Source: Sabellastarte sp. h YS-2021 (lineage: Eukaryota > Annelida > Polychaeta > Sabellida > Sabellidae). From it: DNA of 64,000 nucleotides. Under the pieces are notes generated by a model. It was not told where the DNA came from. It made no database searches and saw nothing but the letters and a program-made list of their open reading frames with translations. Of this stretch, positions 24,640 to 36,449 are shown piece by piece. Positions within the stretch are counted from its first letter, which is position 1. Each line of letters opens with the position of its first letter. The DNA lies in NCBI GenBank assembly GCA_964017235.1, contig OZ024936.1:29534040-29598039 (forward strand), in the 5' to 3' direction. The position numbers and the translations under genes were made by a program.

Positions 24640-27600
24640 GTCAAACAATATCATAGTTATATCTAATCATATTGAATACAGGTCGAGGACCTTCGAGCAA
24701 TATGTGACAAAATTACTTCTTGTGTGTAATGGCCACTTGCTTGATGTCGAGGGACTTTCATTTTTATTGACAACAGATCAAGATAGCCTTGGATCAGACC
24801 TAATTCTAATTTGACTTTTATAGCACTTAATCTCCACTGAGTAGTGGACTCTATGGCGCAACAAGACAATAGCAATATGCCAATTCAAAGTTCTGGGATA
24901 GAAGTAGGTCGGCACCACGGAGAAGCCATAAGAGAAAATGAGCTAAGGAGGATAAGCCTTTGCATAGAGATAGGTTTTGAGCTTCTTTCTAAAAGAGGCA
25001 ATAGTGGGTGATGCACGAATGTCTTCAGGAAGCGAATTCCAAACAGTGGTAGCATCAAATGCGAAACTGAAACCAAACTGCTTAGTGGACTTGTGAATTT
25101 TAGGTTAAAATTTTGATACATTAAGGAAATTAGCAACACCCTGACTACGTCTAGTATTATAAGTATTGTGGTATGTGGATAGATATGGAGCAAAATATTT
25201 AGGTAAGCCAGTATGAGTAAACTTGTACACCAGGGTAGCCAGTTTGAACTCTGAGCGAAACTGAACAGGGAGCCAATGGAGTTTCCTGAGTACCGGAGTT
25301 ATACGAGTATATTTACTCGAATTTGTAACAATTTTGACTGCACTATTTTGGATAGACTGTAATCTGTGAAGATTGAATTTGGAGAGATTCCTGAAAAGTG
25401 AGTTACAGAGTTACAACCGACTACTAACAAAAGCATTGGCAACCGACACAGCTGCATCATGAGTCAAGAACTGCCTAATATTTCTAAAATCCCTCAGTTG
25501 AATAAAGCAGCTTTTACAAAGTTTCTGGACATGTTTAGAGAAAGAGAAATCAGAGTCAAACCACACACCCAGGTTCCTGACTGACTTGGTGGGGTGAAGG
25601 GGGTTACTCAAGATGTCATTTGGAAAACATGCATTTAACCTTTCTCTCTGTTTCTTGGAGCCCAAAAGTATAAACTCAGTTTTATCTGGATTAAGTTTAA
25701 GTTTGCTAGCCGACATCCATTCCTTAACATCGTAAAGGCATCTGTTCAACTTATCAAAAGCAGCTGAGGCATTCATGTGTGACAGATGGACATAATGTAG
25801 TGAATCGTCAGCATAAAATGAAATTTTATGCCTTTGTGTTTACCAATCAGAGTACTAAGGGGAGATGTGTAAAGAGAGAATAGCAGAGGGCCCAGAACAG
25901 AACCCTGAGGTACACCGAACAGCAAATTTTGTAAATCAAACAAAGTAGAACCAATCTTAACAGATTGAAAGCGTTCCGTCAAATAGGAAGAGAACCATTT
26001 GAGAGCGAAGCCACCAGCACTGAACCAATCCAGAAGACAGCTGAGGAGAGTGGAATGATCAATAGTATCAAAGGCAGCGAGATCCAGAAGTACCAAGGCA
26101 GTAACTTCACCCCGAGATAGTGACAAATGAATATCATTTTTGATGGAAAACAGAGCCATTTCCTTTGAGTGACCTGACTTATATGCTGACTGGTATGAGT
26201 TATCCAAGCCATGTCGATGAATATGGTCAACCAGCTGTTTAGCAACTACGCATTCCACCAGTTTGGAAATGAAGCTAAGTCCAGATACTGGGCGGTAGTT
26301 CTTCAAATCCTCAACAGGAAGCAAGGCCTTCTTTATAAGTGGAGTGACTGCAGCTTTTTTGAACCCATCTGGAACCAGGCCCTCCCGGAGCGAACAATTA
26401 ACCAATTTAGTTATAGATGGTAGAAGGATGTCAATAATTCCTTAATAAGGAATGTGGGCAATGGGTGCAACAAGCATGATTTGGTGGGTGATTTGCTGAT
26501 TATTTTACCAATTTCATCTTGAGTGACTTGAGTAAAGACTGTTAATTTAGGAGGGTCAAAGGGGGGATGTACCATGTTACAGGACTCAGATGAGGAGAAA
26601 CTCTCACAGATTTTCATGATTTTATTTGAGAAAAATGTAGCAAAACGATCAGACTTTGAGGATTCACAAGTGGGCAAAGTAGTGCTGTGGGATCTGTGTA
26701 GGACTTTGTGTGTAACTCCCGCCATAGTTTCTTGGAATCATGGCTGTTGTCGGAGATAAGTTTCCTGTAATAGACAGTCTTGTCCCTGTTGGCAAGATGA
26801 TTACACCAGGCGATTTGACACCGAAGATGAATCCTGTTGTATTGACTTTATCTTTTTGCCAAGCACGTTCAAATTGACGTCTGAGTGACTTTGCAAGGTG
26901 ATAGCACTCTGACAGCCAGTCAGCATGCTGTTTTGTCTTCAAGCTGGACACAAGAGGTGCATGCCTATCAAGGATACGACTCAAATCATGTACGTACTGG
27001 TCATAGAGCAGTGAGACAGAATTTGCTGGACATTTCACAAAAGACATATCTTTAATGTCAGACCTAAAGTTGGACATATTTATACAATGGTACCTCCTAT
27101 AGGAATTACTTGTCTGGCAGTTAGCATGAGAGGAAGGAAAGTCAATAGCACATTTAATGACTGCATGGTCAGATATGAATTCACAGATGTCAACATGTAC
27201 GCACATATCTTGATCACTGGGGGAAAGAATGAGATCAAGGATATGACCGTGCAAATGAGTGGTATTGTTAACTGACTGTGTTAGATTACATGATTCTAAC
27301 AGGGATTCCAATTTTTAACTATCAGTACAAGGTACATCAATGTGTATATTGAAATCACCACAGATGAAGTAATTGCAATCCACAGAAGACAGAAAACAAA
27401 CATAAATTCATCTAAAAAGATGGAAGAACACGGCCCAGGAGGACGATAGATAGAAGCTAGGAGCAAAGTTTGGCCCAAAACTGAAATTGATATGACAATA
27501 TTTTTAAAGGAACTATAATTTTGGGTATCCACCTTGTGATATTTGTATGATTCACGAATGAAGAAGCCAACACCACCACCAATACCTGTTGAACGTGGCC

Positions 27601-28060
27601 TGTTGTATCAATGAGAACCCATCAGGGGTGAGGGAACGAAGGAAATTATCAGAATCAGTGGTACAAATGTGTGTTTTTGTGAGACAGTGAAAAATCAAAG
27701 CCGTGAGATCCAATTGTATCAGAGAGGAGAGGGCCCTTATTTCGGATTGACCTCGCATTCACTGAGCCAAGCATAACCAGTCCAGGATTCATGGCAACAT
27801 CCCCACACATAAGAAGCAATAGCATAAGCCCACTCTGTTTTACAGTAGGAGGAAAAGCATGGCAGGAGCAGCTATAAGAGTAATTTTTAGCAATCCTCAA
27901 CATGGATGGAATAAGGAATCCACTTCCAGTGAAATTTTGGGAGACACTCCTGAGATGAGTGGCAGCCATCAACATGGTACAGAAAAGAAAAATGTGCATG
28001 GCAATCATCTTGGTTGGGTTGGTTGAATGACAATGCCCTAGGATCAAAATCACCTGTCTG
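24640..28060 (-). mobile_element. CR1-type LINE, nearly full coding length but frameshifted
   Basis: Read from 28053 downward: a hydrophobic leader with the 2A-like GDVAMNPGL (27778-27810), LGSVNARSIRNK (endonuclease start), TKTHI..DSDNFLRSLTPDGF (about 27650), LLASIYRPPGP (about 27470), DLILSP and ISDHAVI (about 27200), then RT with [17 protein letters not shown] (about 26290), [34 protein letters not shown] (about 25890), an intact YADD in another frame at about 25812, and KSVRNLGVWFDSDFSF (about 25560). It ends near 24944 with KPISMQRL-like remnants of the usual LKTYL.AKA end. The 3' tail has GAGATTAAGTGCTATAAAAG, shared with three other CR1 fragments in the window. Confidence 0.88.
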
Positions 28061-29261
28061 TGGCCTTACCTTTATGGCCTTAAGGACTAACCCTTGAAAC
28101 TTCGCCCCGTGGGTGACTCACGGGCACCCTAGCAACCCACACTAAAGCCAACCTTATGAACTCAAAACCAACCACAACCCAAAGAGTATTTTTATACTGA
28201 AATACAAGAGAAACTGACAACAGATTCTGCAATGCAATAATAAACCATCTATGAGAGTAATGAACCAATTTTAAAATTACACACAATTAGCAAAAATATA
28301 CAATGGGCAAGATAAGATTGAAAACAGTTACCGGTAATTCCCAGCTAGGTGGGTGATAATACCCGAAATATTGTAAAATCACAATAAGAGTTATAGGGGA
28401 TAACAAATCAAATTTACGTCAGGTAGATAATAAAATAAACCTAAAATACTGGATAATAAAATGTACTGTATATTCCCGTAAGATGTTATTTTTACAACAG
28501 ATTTTGAAAAGACGTGTCCTCTGTGGTGCGTACTAAATGATACTGCATCACATCCCAGTGCCAATTTGTCCCATCATGTTGAACTCTTACTGAAATTGTG
28601 TAGGTCTACATTCTGTAGACCACATATTTGGTCAGGAATGGTTGCGATAAGTTCCCAGGTAAATTGGGTAGATCATAGGTGCAGATTGTCACAATGCATT
28701 TGCGTTACCCCCCTTCTTGGTACTTTTCCATGATGACCTACCCTGATTTTTAAGACTGTGGCCGATGTCTCAACCATCCTTTGAATAAGGATCCCTTTAT
28801 GCTCCATACATGAATGTCTTTGACGCCCCACTTTAAAAATAAATTTTACATTTGTCAAATATATTTCATTTTTTTGTACATTGTATCAAATATATTTCAT
28901 CAATAACGCAAGGTGATGACTTCAGTGGCAAGAATTATAAAGTTTACGCAATTTAACTTTAGAAAAAGTTTTTAAATTCAATAACCAAAAAACATTGTAT
29001 ATTAAATAAAGTGAAAACGTCAAGAGATTATTGAAAGCCATTCGATACATAGCTTTTTATAGTCTAGAATTACACCACACACTGCGTATTGAATTGAAGA
29101 AGTACAAATTTCTTATGTAATTATTGTATTCTCGCATTCAATTGTTCTTTCCACTGTCAACAACATGTGCTTTTCTAATGTCAACACAAGATCAATGACC
29201 CCTATCTTTTGTCATAATTGACTAAGTACGTCAATTGTTTTTGAATCTGATCCATTTTTAG
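28060..29261. other. Sequence upstream of the CR1 LINE, nothing recognised
   Basis: May include the CR1 5' untranslated region near 28060-28300, but I cannot delimit it. A short direct repeat (TCAAATATATTTCAT) occurs at about 28855 and 28888. Confidence 0.4.
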
Positions 29262-29441
29262 GGCCAAGGTGGTACAGTGGTGACACATTGGTCTCTCACC
29301 TCTGAGATCAGAGTTTGAATCCTGCCCCACCTCAAGTGACACAGCTGGTAGTTGCTTGCCATTTATTGGCAGTTTATAGTACTTTGACCAACTGCATGTA
29401 CTGGCTTCCTCTGCCCTTCTAACTACCCATCACAATATTAC
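29262..29441 (+). repeat. tRNA-derived SINE, family 1, 3' end missing at the Harbinger border
   Basis: GGGCCAAGGTGGTACAGTGG, then ATCAGAGTTTGAATCCTGCC and GGCTTCCTCTGCCCTTCTAA; it stops at the Harbinger TAA. The missing tail was not recognised at 34064 on the other side. Confidence 0.8.
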
Positions 29442-30039
29442 TAATGCCCCTGTTCCAAAGGACTAAGCCCCGATCCTGTCTGCGACCCTTAATCGTGGAC
29501 AGTGAAGAAAATGGTAAAATGGGCGGGAATACTGAATCGGTATCAAAGCCTGGGATTAAGTTCAGATCGGCCTCAGGAAGCCTGAGGAGGTCCCACACAG
29601 TCCCTGACTGTTCTGCGACTAAGAACCGATTAAGCCATGTTTCTGGTCGGTTTGAACCACGATCTTGTTGTAGACATACCGACTGGGTCTCAGGACGCCT
29701 CAGGCCTCCTGGGACTAAGCCCCAACTAACCCGCGATTAAGTCCCGGCTTCCTCAGGTATCCTGAGGCCTCCTCAGTGTTCCTCAGACCATGATGGCCGA
29801 TTCTTGTTTTGCAAGAAAACTGCATTCTCTAGGTATATATATAAATTCCGGGATGTAATTATCATTACTTGTGCAGGAACACAGCAGGATGCCACCTTTC
29901 AATGGAAGACAGCTTCAGCAACAAATTAGGGTTTTTTAGTTTTTATTCAGTTACATATACTGATGTATTTGCTATTTCTACGTCGAGCACAACAACCACC
30001 ACCAGCAGCACCTCCACCACTACCACCACCAGCCAGAGA

Positions 30040-31100
30040 CCTAGAAGAAGGCACAACATGTGGGTCAGGCCATGGCTAATACAGAGAGAGGGGAGGGGGG
30101 GCTACCACAACATTATGGCTGAACTGTATGCCATAGACATTCTAGGATTCACCACTTTCATGAGGATGACCCCAGAATTCTTTGAAATTATAAAGACCAG
30201 ACTGGAACCACATCTAGCCAGGTAGACCACCAACTACAGAGCTCCAATCAGTGTTGGGGAAAAGTTAGCCCTCACCATCAGATATCTGGCCACTGGAGAG
30301 TCATACACATCATTATCCTGTCAGTTCAGGGTTGGCAGATCCACTATTTCCAAGTTTCTACCAGAGGTTTGCAGGGCCATCCAGGACGAGTTCACCAGAG
30401 AGTACCTCAGATGTCCTACTACTCCAGATGAGTGGAAAGAACTGGAAACAGAATTCAGGATCAGGTGGAATGTTCCACATGCCCTGGGAGCCCTTGATGG
30501 CAAGCATGTGGCCCTGAAGAAACCCAAGAACTCTGGAGCCCTGTACCACAACTATAAGGGATTCTTTTCAGTAGTACTGTTGGTCTTGATTGATGGACAG
30601 TACAAGTTCAGGTGGGTGGATGTGGGTACAGCTGGATCTTGCTCAGATGCCCAGATATTTAATACCTGTCACCTGAAGAGGAAGATTGATGATGGCAGCA
30701 TAGGCTTCCCTGACCCAGATGAAAACCCTATGGCAGAAGGATGTTAACCAGAGAGGAAAGGATTGCCAACTACAGAATATCAAGGGGCAGGAGAGTTGTT
30801 GAAAATGCTTTTGGCATCCTGGTTTCAAGATTTAGAGTCATGATGACCAGTATTGAACTACCCCTAGAAACAGTCAGGGATGTGGTCTTGGCCTGTGTGG
30901 TTCTGCACAACATACTGAGAAGCCAGTATCAAGTTCAACATGGTGGTCAACAGCCTGGTGATGATGATGATGTGCCTGGTGATGGTTGGTTGATTGGTGG
31001 TGCTGCTGATTGTGGTCATGACAGAAACCCTGCCAGAGAAGCCAAAAGACTGAGGGATTGCCTCAAGGACTACTTCAATAATGAGGGAGCAGTGGCCTAG
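30040..31100 (+). pseudogene. PIF/Harbinger DDE transposase (nuclease), broken
   Basis: Family landmarks are in order on the plus strand: WVRPWL near 30060, the helix-turn-helix-like VGEKLALTIRYLATGESY and GRSTISKFL around 30250-30360, GALDGKHV (first catalytic Asp, about 30490), NYKGFFSVVLLVLIDGQYKF, GSCSDAQIF, and then VENAFGILVSRFR (catalytic Glu, about 30800) with VVLACVVLHNIL. There is an in-frame TAG at 30223-30225. At about 30735-30745 the frame changes and the segment carrying the second catalytic Asp (family motif GDxAFPL) is missing. The frame from 30741 restores the C-terminus, ending EGAVA at 31100. The true N-terminal start is unclear; an upstream frame open from 29869 carries a Thr-rich tract. 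This copy cannot make an active enzyme. Confidence 0.88.
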
Positions 31101-31232
31101 CAAGATGACAGAATATAACTGCTACTGCAGTAACCAGTCCTTTTCAGGACTAATAACCAGTCCTTTTCAGGACTACCAAATATTCCAAAAACGATTGTTC
31201 AGCTGTGCTTCTTCCAAATAACCCAACCATTA

Positions 31233-31660
31233 TCAAACATAAGTCACCCAACCAACAAACAGACAAACCCAATGCCCAACATAATTCCCACAAATAACAG
31301 ACAAACAGACAAACCAATGTCTAAAATAATTCCCAAAAAATAACAGACAAACAGACAAACCCAATGCCAAACATAAGTCACCCAACCAAGAAACTGACAA
31401 ACCCAATGCCAAACCTAACTTGCTACATGGAATAAATATTGCATATATTTTGAAAGCTACACCCAACCAACAAACAGACAAACCCAATGCCCAACATAAT
31501 TCCCACAAATAACAGACAAACAGACAAACCCAATGCCAAACATAATTCCCACAAATAACAGAGAAACCCAATGCCAAACATAAGTCACCCAGCCAAGAAA
31601 CAGACAAACCCAATGCCAAACATAACTTGCTAAATGGAATAAATATTGCATATATTTTGA
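31233..31660. repeat. Minisatellite inside the Harbinger element
   Basis: Irregular tandem copies built from the phrases AACCCAATGCCAAACATAA, GTCACCCAACCAAGAAAC and CCCACAAATAACAGACAAAC, each about 20 bp. A unit ending GGAATAAATATTGCATATAT occurs twice (about 31430 and 31640). Long apparent open frames on the minus strand here (repeated WHWVCLF- and GWVTYVWHW-like peptides) are products of the repeat and not genes. Confidence 0.8.
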
Positions 31661-31829
31661 AAACTACACCCTAATTTCACTTACATTTGGTTTTTATTCT
31701 GGAAAAATAACTGAAACTGAAATTTTTTCCTTCATTGCAATTCTCAAAATAAAATTTTTTATTCCACTTCAAGAAAATTAAGAAAATATAACCACCCAAA
31801 TGGTTCTGTTTACAGTATGGTTTATCTGT

Positions 31830-31975
31830 CTGTTGGTTGTGGGGAGTTATGTTTGCAAATTCATTTGTCAGTTCGTTGGTTGGTGGCTATGTTTGCTATT
31901 GGGATTGTCAGTTTGTTGGTTGGGGGGTTATGTTTGGTATTGGGTTTGTCTGTTTGTTGGTTGGTGGCTATGTGA
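31830..31975. repeat. Inverted copies of the same minisatellite
   Basis: TTTGTTGGTTGGTGGCTATG and GTATTGGGTTTGTCTGTTTG repeat here. They are the reverse complement of the units at 31233-31660. The two blocks could form a large imperfect stem about the AT-rich spacer at 31660-31830. Confidence 0.65.
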
Positions 31976-32224
31976 TAACATAATATCTTTTAACTCTAGG
32001 GATGGTGTCAGTGTTGGACTTTTTTATTACAGATTTAAAGCAATCCCATGGATTTTAAACTACAAATGGGCAGATTATTGGCCATATTGGGAGTTTATTT
32101 ATCTATTTTTTTCTATGTGGCCTTCTGTTGTTATGTGTACTGTGAGCACTGATGGAGGGTTTCCAAAGCCAATGGGACTGGGTGTGTAGTAGATGTAACT
32201 ACTGGAACTGCTGCCTGCTGCAGC

Positions 32225-33300
32225 CTAGGTGGAACTAGACACCTGTTGAGTAGTTGTTGGCAGTATCCCGACCCTTTGTGACTCTTTGGTAATAGTGGCT
32301 AATCTCTTGGGTAGAACTTGACGTCTATCAGTGTTCTTTACTTCTTCAATGTCTCTAAAACACCTGCCCTTGAGGTCCTCAAACTCCTCTTGGGTCATCT
32401 TTTCATCCTCTGATGCCACGTAGTTAAAGAAGGGCTGCCTGTCTGACTTCTGCTGCAGGAAACCTGAGATCAGTGTCCTCATCTGGTCAAAGTGCTCTAG
32501 TATCTTTGAATCTGAAGAAACTGGTGTAGATGTAATAATTGTTCGACTTGTACTCTCCCTCAGGACACTGGACTCAAGATGTTCTGTATCAGTAATAGAG
32601 CCACGAGATTCTTCATGCCTGCTGTTGTTGGGACTGGCCTCGAACCCAGACCTTCTATTGGCCCCCTTGCGTCTGATGTGGTTCTTAAGGAAACCCATCT
32701 GCTGGTAGACCCAGGACTGTCTATTGGTCATCTCCCTTGGGGCTTGGCCAGACTGTAGCTTGGAGAGCTTTCCATAACGAGTTCTCTGTGACTCAAACCA
32801 CCTTCTGACATCAAAAGGCTGGAGCTTCAGTTCTGCAGAGAGCCTCCTTCCTCTGTCTGTCGTGGAAAGGTCCATGTTCCTTGTCGTACAGCTGGAGCTG
32901 GAGCTTCAGTTCTGCAGAGAGCCCCCTTCCTCTGTCTGTCGTGGAAACGTCCATGCTCCTTGTCGTACAGCTCTGGGTGCTCCTTCACAAACTCAACAAT
33001 GGCAATTTCTTGGCTGTCAGTGAATGTAGCACAAACCCTGGCTCTCTTGGCTGCTGAGTGGCACTCTGATTCTTCCTCACACCTCTCATCTTCTTTGCAA
33101 GCTTCCTCAGTAACTTCTAAACCTTCCTCTCTCTCCTCTATCCTCTCTTCCCTCTCTTCTCTTCTTCCCTCCTATGTCCTGTTCTCTGTCCTTTCCTCTG
33201 TCCTCTCCTCCAACTCTCCACCTTCCTTCTCCCTCTCCTCTTGCCTCTCCTCCATCTTCTTCTTTCCTCCCTTTCCTCCTGTCTCTTTCCTCATAACTCC
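32225..33300 (-). pseudogene. Harbinger second protein (MADF/Myb-like DNA-binding), broken by internal duplication
   Basis: Read from 33300 downward, the frame gives a Glu/Arg-rich acidic region, then a MADF-like domain (FTDSQEIAIVEFVKEHPELY, near 33030-32960), then LKLQPFDVRRWFESQRTRYG near 32830, and an extended C-terminus ending QQVSSST at 32225. In this superfamily a Myb/SANT or MADF-type protein partners with the nuclease for DNA binding and nuclear import. A 79-bp tandem duplication at 32821-32978 interrupts the domain and shifts frame, and the acidic region contains at least one stop. Downstream of the duplication, 216 codons remain open. Confidence 0.75.
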
Positions 33301-34109
33301 AGTGAATATCATAAAAAAAGTTTAAAAAAAAACTGAAATGTGTCTCCTAACTGTTAAATTTGCCTTAACTCAAGTAAAATGTGAAATGTAAAAAACTGAA
33401 AACTCCTAAGCAGTAAGTGACATACGTCTCTCAGTAGCCAACCAGTCTAAACACAGAAAGTGTGTACGCGGTCACTTATATAGTCCCAGATCTCCTCATT
33501 GGCTCTTTTTGGTTTCAGACAGCTTAATAGTCGTTGCTTAATTGGTACTTAGTCCCAGGCCTCCTGGGGCATCCTCAGACTGTCGCAGACTAAATTTCAG
33601 TGGTCCCAGGTGGCCTGAGGAGGTCGGTTTGGATCGGCTTCTCTTAGTCGGGGCTTAGTCCCAGACCCAGATTTCTTAGTCCCAGGACACCTGAGACGGT
33701 CTGAGGCTTCCCGGGACTAATGAAACCGATTCCTTTTCACACGCATGAAACTTCAAAGATATGTTATGAGTCGGGGACTGACAAACAGGCCTCCTGGGAC
33801 TAAGCTACGGACGCCTGGGACTAAGGGTCGCAGGAAGCCTCAGACAACATAGGACTGTGTAAATTTGGGTCTGAGGAGGCCTGAGGAAGCCTGGGACTGG
33901 ACATTTTGTTGACGGTGGGAAATAAGAATCGGTTTGGATCATGAGAAATATCAAACATATTTACCGATCCATACCGAACGCCTGGGACTAAGCAAATATT
34001 TGAAACCGACTACAAAAAACCCTTAATCGGGAAGCTTAGTCATGTGGCGGAACACCCACATAAGACAAAAAACCTACTAGGTACTTATTCCAGACACAGT
34101 ATGTATATT

Positions 34110-34490
34110 ACTCGTAGAAGTCAAGCAAATGATATGGTGCTAGATTTCCCACACTTTGAATCATCAGTAAAAAGCCTATTATTAAGCCTCTCGGTCTCAG
34201 CTTTGCATATGATGCTGCAATGATTTAAAATAATCTGTCTGACAAGGTTTGTTCAGCCACTTCCATCTCTTACTTCAAAAAGAAGTTGAAAACTTATCTC
34301 TTTGCGAAAGCTTACAACTCTTAGTTTTTTGGTTTCCCGTTTTGTGTATTCATGGCGCTGACCCCGCTACATCTCTGGCCAATTGACTGTGGACCTCTGC
34401 TTTTCTGTATGATGCACCCTAGAGTCTGTCTTTAAGATAGAGATTAAGTGCTATAAAAGTACATAGATGCCATAAATAAATAAATACATT
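34110..34490 (+). mobile_element. CR1-type LINE, 3' fragment
   Basis: Translation in one frame gives SFAYDAAMI..NNLSDKVCSA followed by TSISYFKKKLKTYLFAKAYNS and a stop near 34325, the standard CR1 C-terminus. The tail AGATAGAGATTAAGTGCTAT then AAAAGTAC and an ATAAATAAATA microsatellite end it. It lies 50 bp right of the Harbinger element. Confidence 0.78.
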
Positions 34491-35439
34491 TAGGTGAATA
34501 TTTAGTATTATTTTACTTACTATTCTGAGAATATGGTGGATAACTACAATAAAACAAACTCATTCGCAATTCTTGCCCTGTATGCTTGAACTGCGCACAC
34601 TTATCTTCTCTCCAATGAAATGATCTAAAAACATGCAGACTGCATGCGAAAAATAAACCTGTGAAAGTTGAGTTTGCATTTTGCAATTACTTTGTTCTAG
34701 GAGGACCAATGATTTTGAGAATAAATAAAAATAGTTTACTGGACAAGTTTAAGGGTCCAGTTTAAAACATTGTAAAGTTCCTGATTTATTTTCATCGTAT
34801 ATTTATGAATTATTGCGAAACCATTCACAAAACATTCTTAATGGTGTCACAGCTGACTATCATGCAGCAACTATAATTTTAACTTTACTCAAGGCTTGTG
34901 GACTCAACTTGGACTCATTACTGAGATTTAATAATTCATATTTATAATTTAAGCTACAGCATTTAAAAGTGCCCATACACTAAATTAATTATTAAACTGT
35001 AATAGATTTGATCTTTCTAAATAAAGACTTAAATAATATTGATATTAGCCAAGTGCCATCTTAAGTTCAAGGAAATAATTTATTTTGAGCTTCAAAAGAC
35101 GTTGACGGATCTTTAGTCGAAAAAGTACAATAATTGATTTTCAATTGCAGATGAAGTATAACTAGTCATCATTCTTTGTCAACAGTAATGCTTCCAATAC
35201 AAAAAGAAAAGGTAGCCTATGCTCATAAATATCAAATAACAGATAGAAAAATTTCATAGTTTTTAAAACATATTTTCTCGAGCCACATAATGCATGTTAG
35301 ATGAATTCATTCCCACACGGTTATTTTTGTCAAGGATCACATCACCTTACTATGGAGAATATATTAGAACATTGCAGAACACACACTATTTGCTAAGTCG
35401 TACATATGAAAAGATATTAATAGCATGAGAGGATCATTA
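34491..35439. other. Non-coding intron sequence
   Basis: No gene or repeat recognised. The same holds for 24130-24640, 35830-36440 and 39845-40310. Confidence 0.5.
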
Positions 35440-35830
35440 ACTCATGTGCAGGACTTAATTATCTTGTGATCGCAAAGTGATCATATTCACACAATAAGTA
35501 AAGATAATTAAAGTGTGCACAAGATAATCTTATACTAGATAAGTAAGTATGCACAAGATCCTCTCATGCACACAGTATAATTAATTCATGCACACAAGAT
35601 AATCTCATGTACAAACTATAATTAATTCATGCACACAAGATAATCTCATGTACAAACTATAATTAATTCATGCACACAAGATCCTCTCATTTACACAGTA
35701 TACTTAATTCATGCCCACAAGATCATCCCATATACACAAGATAAAAATTCATGCCCACAAGATCTTGTCGTGTACACAGCATCATGCACACAAGATCCTG
35801 TCATGTACACATGTACACTGTCTGTCATGT
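35440..35830. repeat. Minisatellite, about 41 bp units
   Basis: AATTCATGCACACAAGATAA then TCTCATGTACAAACTAT is tandemly repeated, two units perfect (around 35585-35665), with degenerate copies on both sides (ACAAGATCCTCTCATG variants). Confidence 0.85.
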
Positions 35831-36449
35831 CTCTTCCGCCTTACCCTACCTAGGTTCATTGTGTTAAACCAACAGTATCTGTGGTGCTGAATCCCTCCAT
35901 TTTACGTCTCTGGACTATTAATTATTGGATTTCTCGTATTTTGGCCGATACAGATTAGAGCATATATTAAATGCTATTAAATGCTATTAAAGTGAAATTA
36001 TGATTAGAATGTACATGCTGAAGTAGTCCTATTTTAATCACGTGCTGATAGTTTTTATTGATGCAGAAAGTTAAAAATAGCATCAGAGATGCCCGCACCC
36101 CACAGCCTAGGGAAATAGTTTTCAACACCATGAAATATAGAAGTAGTGAAACAGTACAAAGATCTAGACACTTTCAGAGAAGTGTCAGTTGAAAAAGCAT
36201 CAAAAATGTTTCAGTAGAGAAAATGACATCTAAAAGAAAGAAAATGTATGTAAAGATAAAGTATTAAATCAAGAAATTTAATAGCAAGATGACAGCACTA
36301 ATCAATAAACTAAAAATTACAAAGCTGTAAATTTTATTAATTGGAGTATAGCTTTTGATCGAAATAGCATAATTATACAAAAGTACATAAACTAATCAGT
36401 TGCAGCAATATATATATCTTTGTCGTAAGAGAAACATGTCTCAAATCTT

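Larger units (their letters stand above)
29445..34060 (+). mobile_element. PIF/Harbinger DNA transposon, 4.6 kb, defective
   Basis: The ends are TGCCCCTGTTCC and GGAACACCCACA, an imperfect terminal inverted repeat, flanked by TAA at 29442-29444 and 34061-34063. TAA/TTA is the expected 3-bp duplication of this superfamily. About 370 bp at the left and 520 bp at the right are packed with short GGGACTAAG and AGGCNNCCTGAGG subrepeats in both orientations, likely transposase-binding arrays. Between them lie a DDE transposase (plus strand), a minisatellite, and a MADF/Myb-like gene (minus strand), the normal two-gene layout. Both genes are broken. It sits against a truncated SINE (29262-29440), so it may have inserted into or next to it. 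Confidence 0.88.

Noticed and set aside
29444-29740. 98-codon frame at the Harbinger left end
   Set aside because: Lies in the terminal subrepeat region, with no protein motif.
31233-31651. Long minus-strand frames with repeated hydrophobic peptide, resembling a membrane protein
   Set aside because: Entirely minisatellite; the hydrophobicity arises from GGTTTGTCTGTTTG-type units.
32960-33325. 121-codon plus-strand Ser/Leu-rich frame
   Set aside because: Antisense of the Glu/Arg-rich region of the Harbinger MADF/Myb-like gene.
35440-35830. CRISPR-like direct repeats
   Set aside because: Eukaryotic minisatellite: units are contiguous and have no unique equal-length spacers.
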